From contig OU696583.1 in the NCBI GenBank assembly GCA_916048095.2, positions 3,656,501 to 3,720,500 on the forward strand: a stretch of DNA of 64,000 nt. Reading direction: 5' to 3'. The notes beneath the pieces were generated by a model, which did not search any database, was not told the DNA's origin, and saw only the letters and a list, made by a program, of their open reading frames with translations. The stretch's first letter is position 1. Each line of letters opens with the position of its first letter. This DNA is from Sacculina carcini (Eukaryota; Arthropoda; Thecostraca; Sacculinidae). The translations under genes and the position numbers were made by a program. This document shows positions 61,531-64,000 of this stretch, piece after piece.

Positions 61531-61680
61531 ATTTCAGGGTGTGCCACCTGGAGTCAGAGGAATTTGAGCGGGATGAAAGCTTATCTTTATAATATACAGA
61601 TTTTGCAAGATCGAGAGAGGAAAGAAAAGTATTGCGAGAGTCGCAAAAAGACAGCCAGTTGGACTCAGTGCGAAATCGTA
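61531..61680 (-). mobile_element. CR1-like copy C, part upstream of the Gypsy insertion
   Basis: The minus-strand frame reads NWLSFCDSRNTFLSSLDLAK then SVYYKDKLSS, equivalent to the segment between endonuclease and RT in copy B. It stops abruptly at the Helitron-like TC start at 61681, so that element probably inserted here and the CR1 may resume outside the window. Confidence 0.7.
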
Positions 61681-63471
61681 TCTATATATATAAAAGAGAT
61701 CCTGTGTGTGTGTATCTGTCTGTGTGTCCCACCCTCCTTGGTCCATTTTCTATCAGCTAATACTCGGCCACTACTCGGCGTACCCGCTAAAAATTTATAC
61801 CATCACGTTGGAAATTTTCTTGTCTACACTTCAGACTAAATTTTAAAAGTGAAACCAAAAAAAGTTATAGCGGTGAAGAGACAAAATGAACCCTGAAAAA
61901 TGCGAAAAGTTTGGTCAATATTCTGCCATCGAGATCTCCTAAACCAGAAATGGTACAGCAATACAGAGTATACAACTGTGTAGAGAATTTTTCGTTCTAC
62001 AAGATAGGTTATTATTCATATCCAAAAATTAAATACAAAAGATGTAAAAATGACAAAATTTCAATCTACATTCAAAATTTCATTCAAACTCCGGGCGTCC
62101 GATTTTATTTACTTTTTTCTCTATCTCTCAGCAAATAAATATCACACATCTAAATTAATAATACCATCATGGTGGGAATTTCGTCTTCTACACCACAGTA
62201 TAAAGTTTAATTTTCCAAAGTGTATTAAAAAAGTTATGGCGGTGTGAAGTCAAAAAGGCAAAACTAGCACTGAAAAACCCGAATATTTTGGTCAATATTC
62301 CGCTATCTATTCTTTATAAACCAGCAAAGTTAGAGATATAAAAACTATACTATTGTGTAGAGAATTTTGTGTTCTACAAGAAAAGATATAATTTATACCC
62401 ACAAATGTTACAAAAAACGTGTAAAATTGGCAAAGTTCCCAAATACATCCAAAATTGCACTTGAACACCGGGCGACTCAAATTCATTCATTTTTCTACCT
62501 TTTCTCAGTAACTATTTGTCACACGTTAAAATATATTATACCATCGTGCTGTAAATTTTGTTTTCTACAATGCGGTATAATTTTTATTTTTCCAAAGTGT
62601 ATCTAAAAAAAGTTACGGCGGTGTAAAGTCAAAAGGACATATTACCAATTTGACAGCTATTATGCGCACTTGCGATTACACAGGAATATACACCGATTAA
62701 ATTTCACTTAAGCCCAATCACAATCAATAATGCATCATATTAGCTCCAAGCATGGATGATGTGGTTATATTGGGTACAGTTTAATTAATGCTACACTATA
62801 CTGAATAGAAAGTCTTTATTGTCCTCAATATTTACACATGAATTGTTCCGCACGACGGGCGGGTAAAATGCTATTGGGAACAAAGTAAACTCCTGAATTT
62901 TACTGTGTTATTTAATTGGTTTGATTTCAAGTTGCATAAGGATACGGGTTGTAATATCATGTAATGCCAACTATATGCATATGCTGTTTCAGCGGAAGCA
63001 TTAATCTGGAATTATAGAGATGACAGAAAGTTTAATTGTTTTGATAGTGTTACACTTCTGAATTACTACACACGAAGGACGGGTGTGAATTTGAGCAGTG
63101 TTGAGGGAAAAAACATCGTCAATAATTAAAACAAGAATTTACAAATTTTACTTTTTCTATTGGTCGTTTTTTATCAATTTTATTTGTGTTTGTTTCGTGT
63201 TTGAGTTCTGAATAATTCCGCACGACGGGTAGCTTTAAATATGAGGCGGGTTGTGGAAAAACATGTTTTCTAAATTGAAACATATTTCACATTCACATTT
63301 ATTTCACATTTAGAATTTTTTATTGGCTAAAACTTTCCTATGGGTTTGTTTTTCTTTTTCAATTTGTACTAATTTTTATGAATTGAATATTAATTATATT
63401 TTATGAACTGTTCCGCACGCCGGGCGGGCTTAAATGTATCTATAAAGAGTGGGTGATATATGTATTATGTG

Positions 63472-63562
<91 letters not shown>

Positions 63563-64000
63563 TATGTATCTGATGATATATGTATTAGGAATAATACGTA
63601 GCAGAATATAGATTGCATAATATAATATCGGCTGTAATATCGGTGTAATCCAAAAAATAACTGTATGAATATGATGCATTAGTGGAAGCATTGTTATTTT
63701 GTGTTTACATTTCGAAATTATTCCTGACGACGGGCGGGCTTAAGTATGAGGCGGGTTGACTGAACAATATGTCGTCAATTATTAGAATATGAATATCAGA
63801 ACATGAATTTTCTATTGGTTTAGATTTTACAATTTAGAGTTTTCTATTAGACTGGCTGTTCGCATTTAAATATGTATTACTTTTGTTTGATTAATTGTTC
63901 CGCACGACGGGTTGGTTCAAACATTCAATTTTACCGAGTGGAAAGAATCCATATACAAAACTCACGGGCTTTACTTCAAGATCCAGGCTCACTAATGTAA
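61681..64000 (+). mobile_element. Helitron-like element, unit 3 (runs off the window)
   Basis: Starts TCTATATATATAAAAG after an A, then GTGTGTGTATCTGTCTGTGT and CCCACCCTCC. It is the reverse-orientation relative of units 1-2: CCGCCGTAACTT modules at about 61800-62620, then hairpin-motif copies at 62848, 63071, 63219, 63413, 63731 and 63900. At about 2.74 kb its CTAG end would fall near 64420. Confidence 0.65.
63476..63552. repeat. (TA)n microsatellite
   Basis: About 76 bp of TA repeat inside the third Helitron-like unit; not present at the equivalent place in units 1 and 2. Confidence 0.95.

Overview
This is a window of animal (bilaterian, most likely protostome invertebrate) nuclear DNA. 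It carries five intron-rich protein genes of typical metazoan families, non-coding DNA dominated by transposons, and long simple repeats. No bacterial features, tRNA, rRNA or CRISPR array were found. Exon models were built by hand from splice signals, codon phase and family resemblance; I had no database.

Left to right on the host side: (1) 114-19854 (+) a Schnurri/HIVEP-like zinc-finger transcription factor, probably missing upstream exon(s), with a 10.8-kb first visible intron. (2) 24139-25640 (-) RPLP0, ribosomal stalk protein P0, three coding exons, 316 aa, with an atypical C-terminus. (3) 33002-36637 (+) TRAPPC3/Bet3, four exons, 176 aa. (4) 37428-40203 (-) PSMF1/PI31, six exons, 263 aa. 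(5) 40459-52723 (+) PPIL2, a U-box cyclophilin, ten exons, 527 aa. PSMF1 and PPIL2 are head to head with 255 bp between start codons, and both products belong to the ubiquitin-proteasome/splicing sphere.

Transposons fill the rest. Two tandem Helitron-like units lie at 3595-9938, one with a Harbinger derivative inside it. A non-LTR reverse transcriptase flanked by direct repeats of about 0.97 kb is at 20103-23930. A degenerate PHD/coiled-coil/CCHC/RT element is at about 27.2-30.25 kb. Three copies of a CR1-like element lie at about 30.35-32.4, 41.6-43.85 and 53.5-61.68 kb. A young, intact CsRn1-type Gypsy element (55465-61526, two apparently identical 942-bp LTRs, ATAG target duplication) sits inside the third CR1 copy. 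Another Helitron-like end begins at 61681 and runs off the right edge. Several hAT-like MITEs and a four-copy MITE family occupy introns.

The most notable host signal is splicing. About half of the 27 inferred 3' splice sites are preceded by (TG)n-rich rather than pyrimidine-rich tracts, and at least two introns look like GC-AG introns. The most notable mobile-DNA signals are the Helitron terminal hairpin motif repeated many times inside each unit, and a Gypsy element whose gag start and pol stop both fall inside its LTRs.
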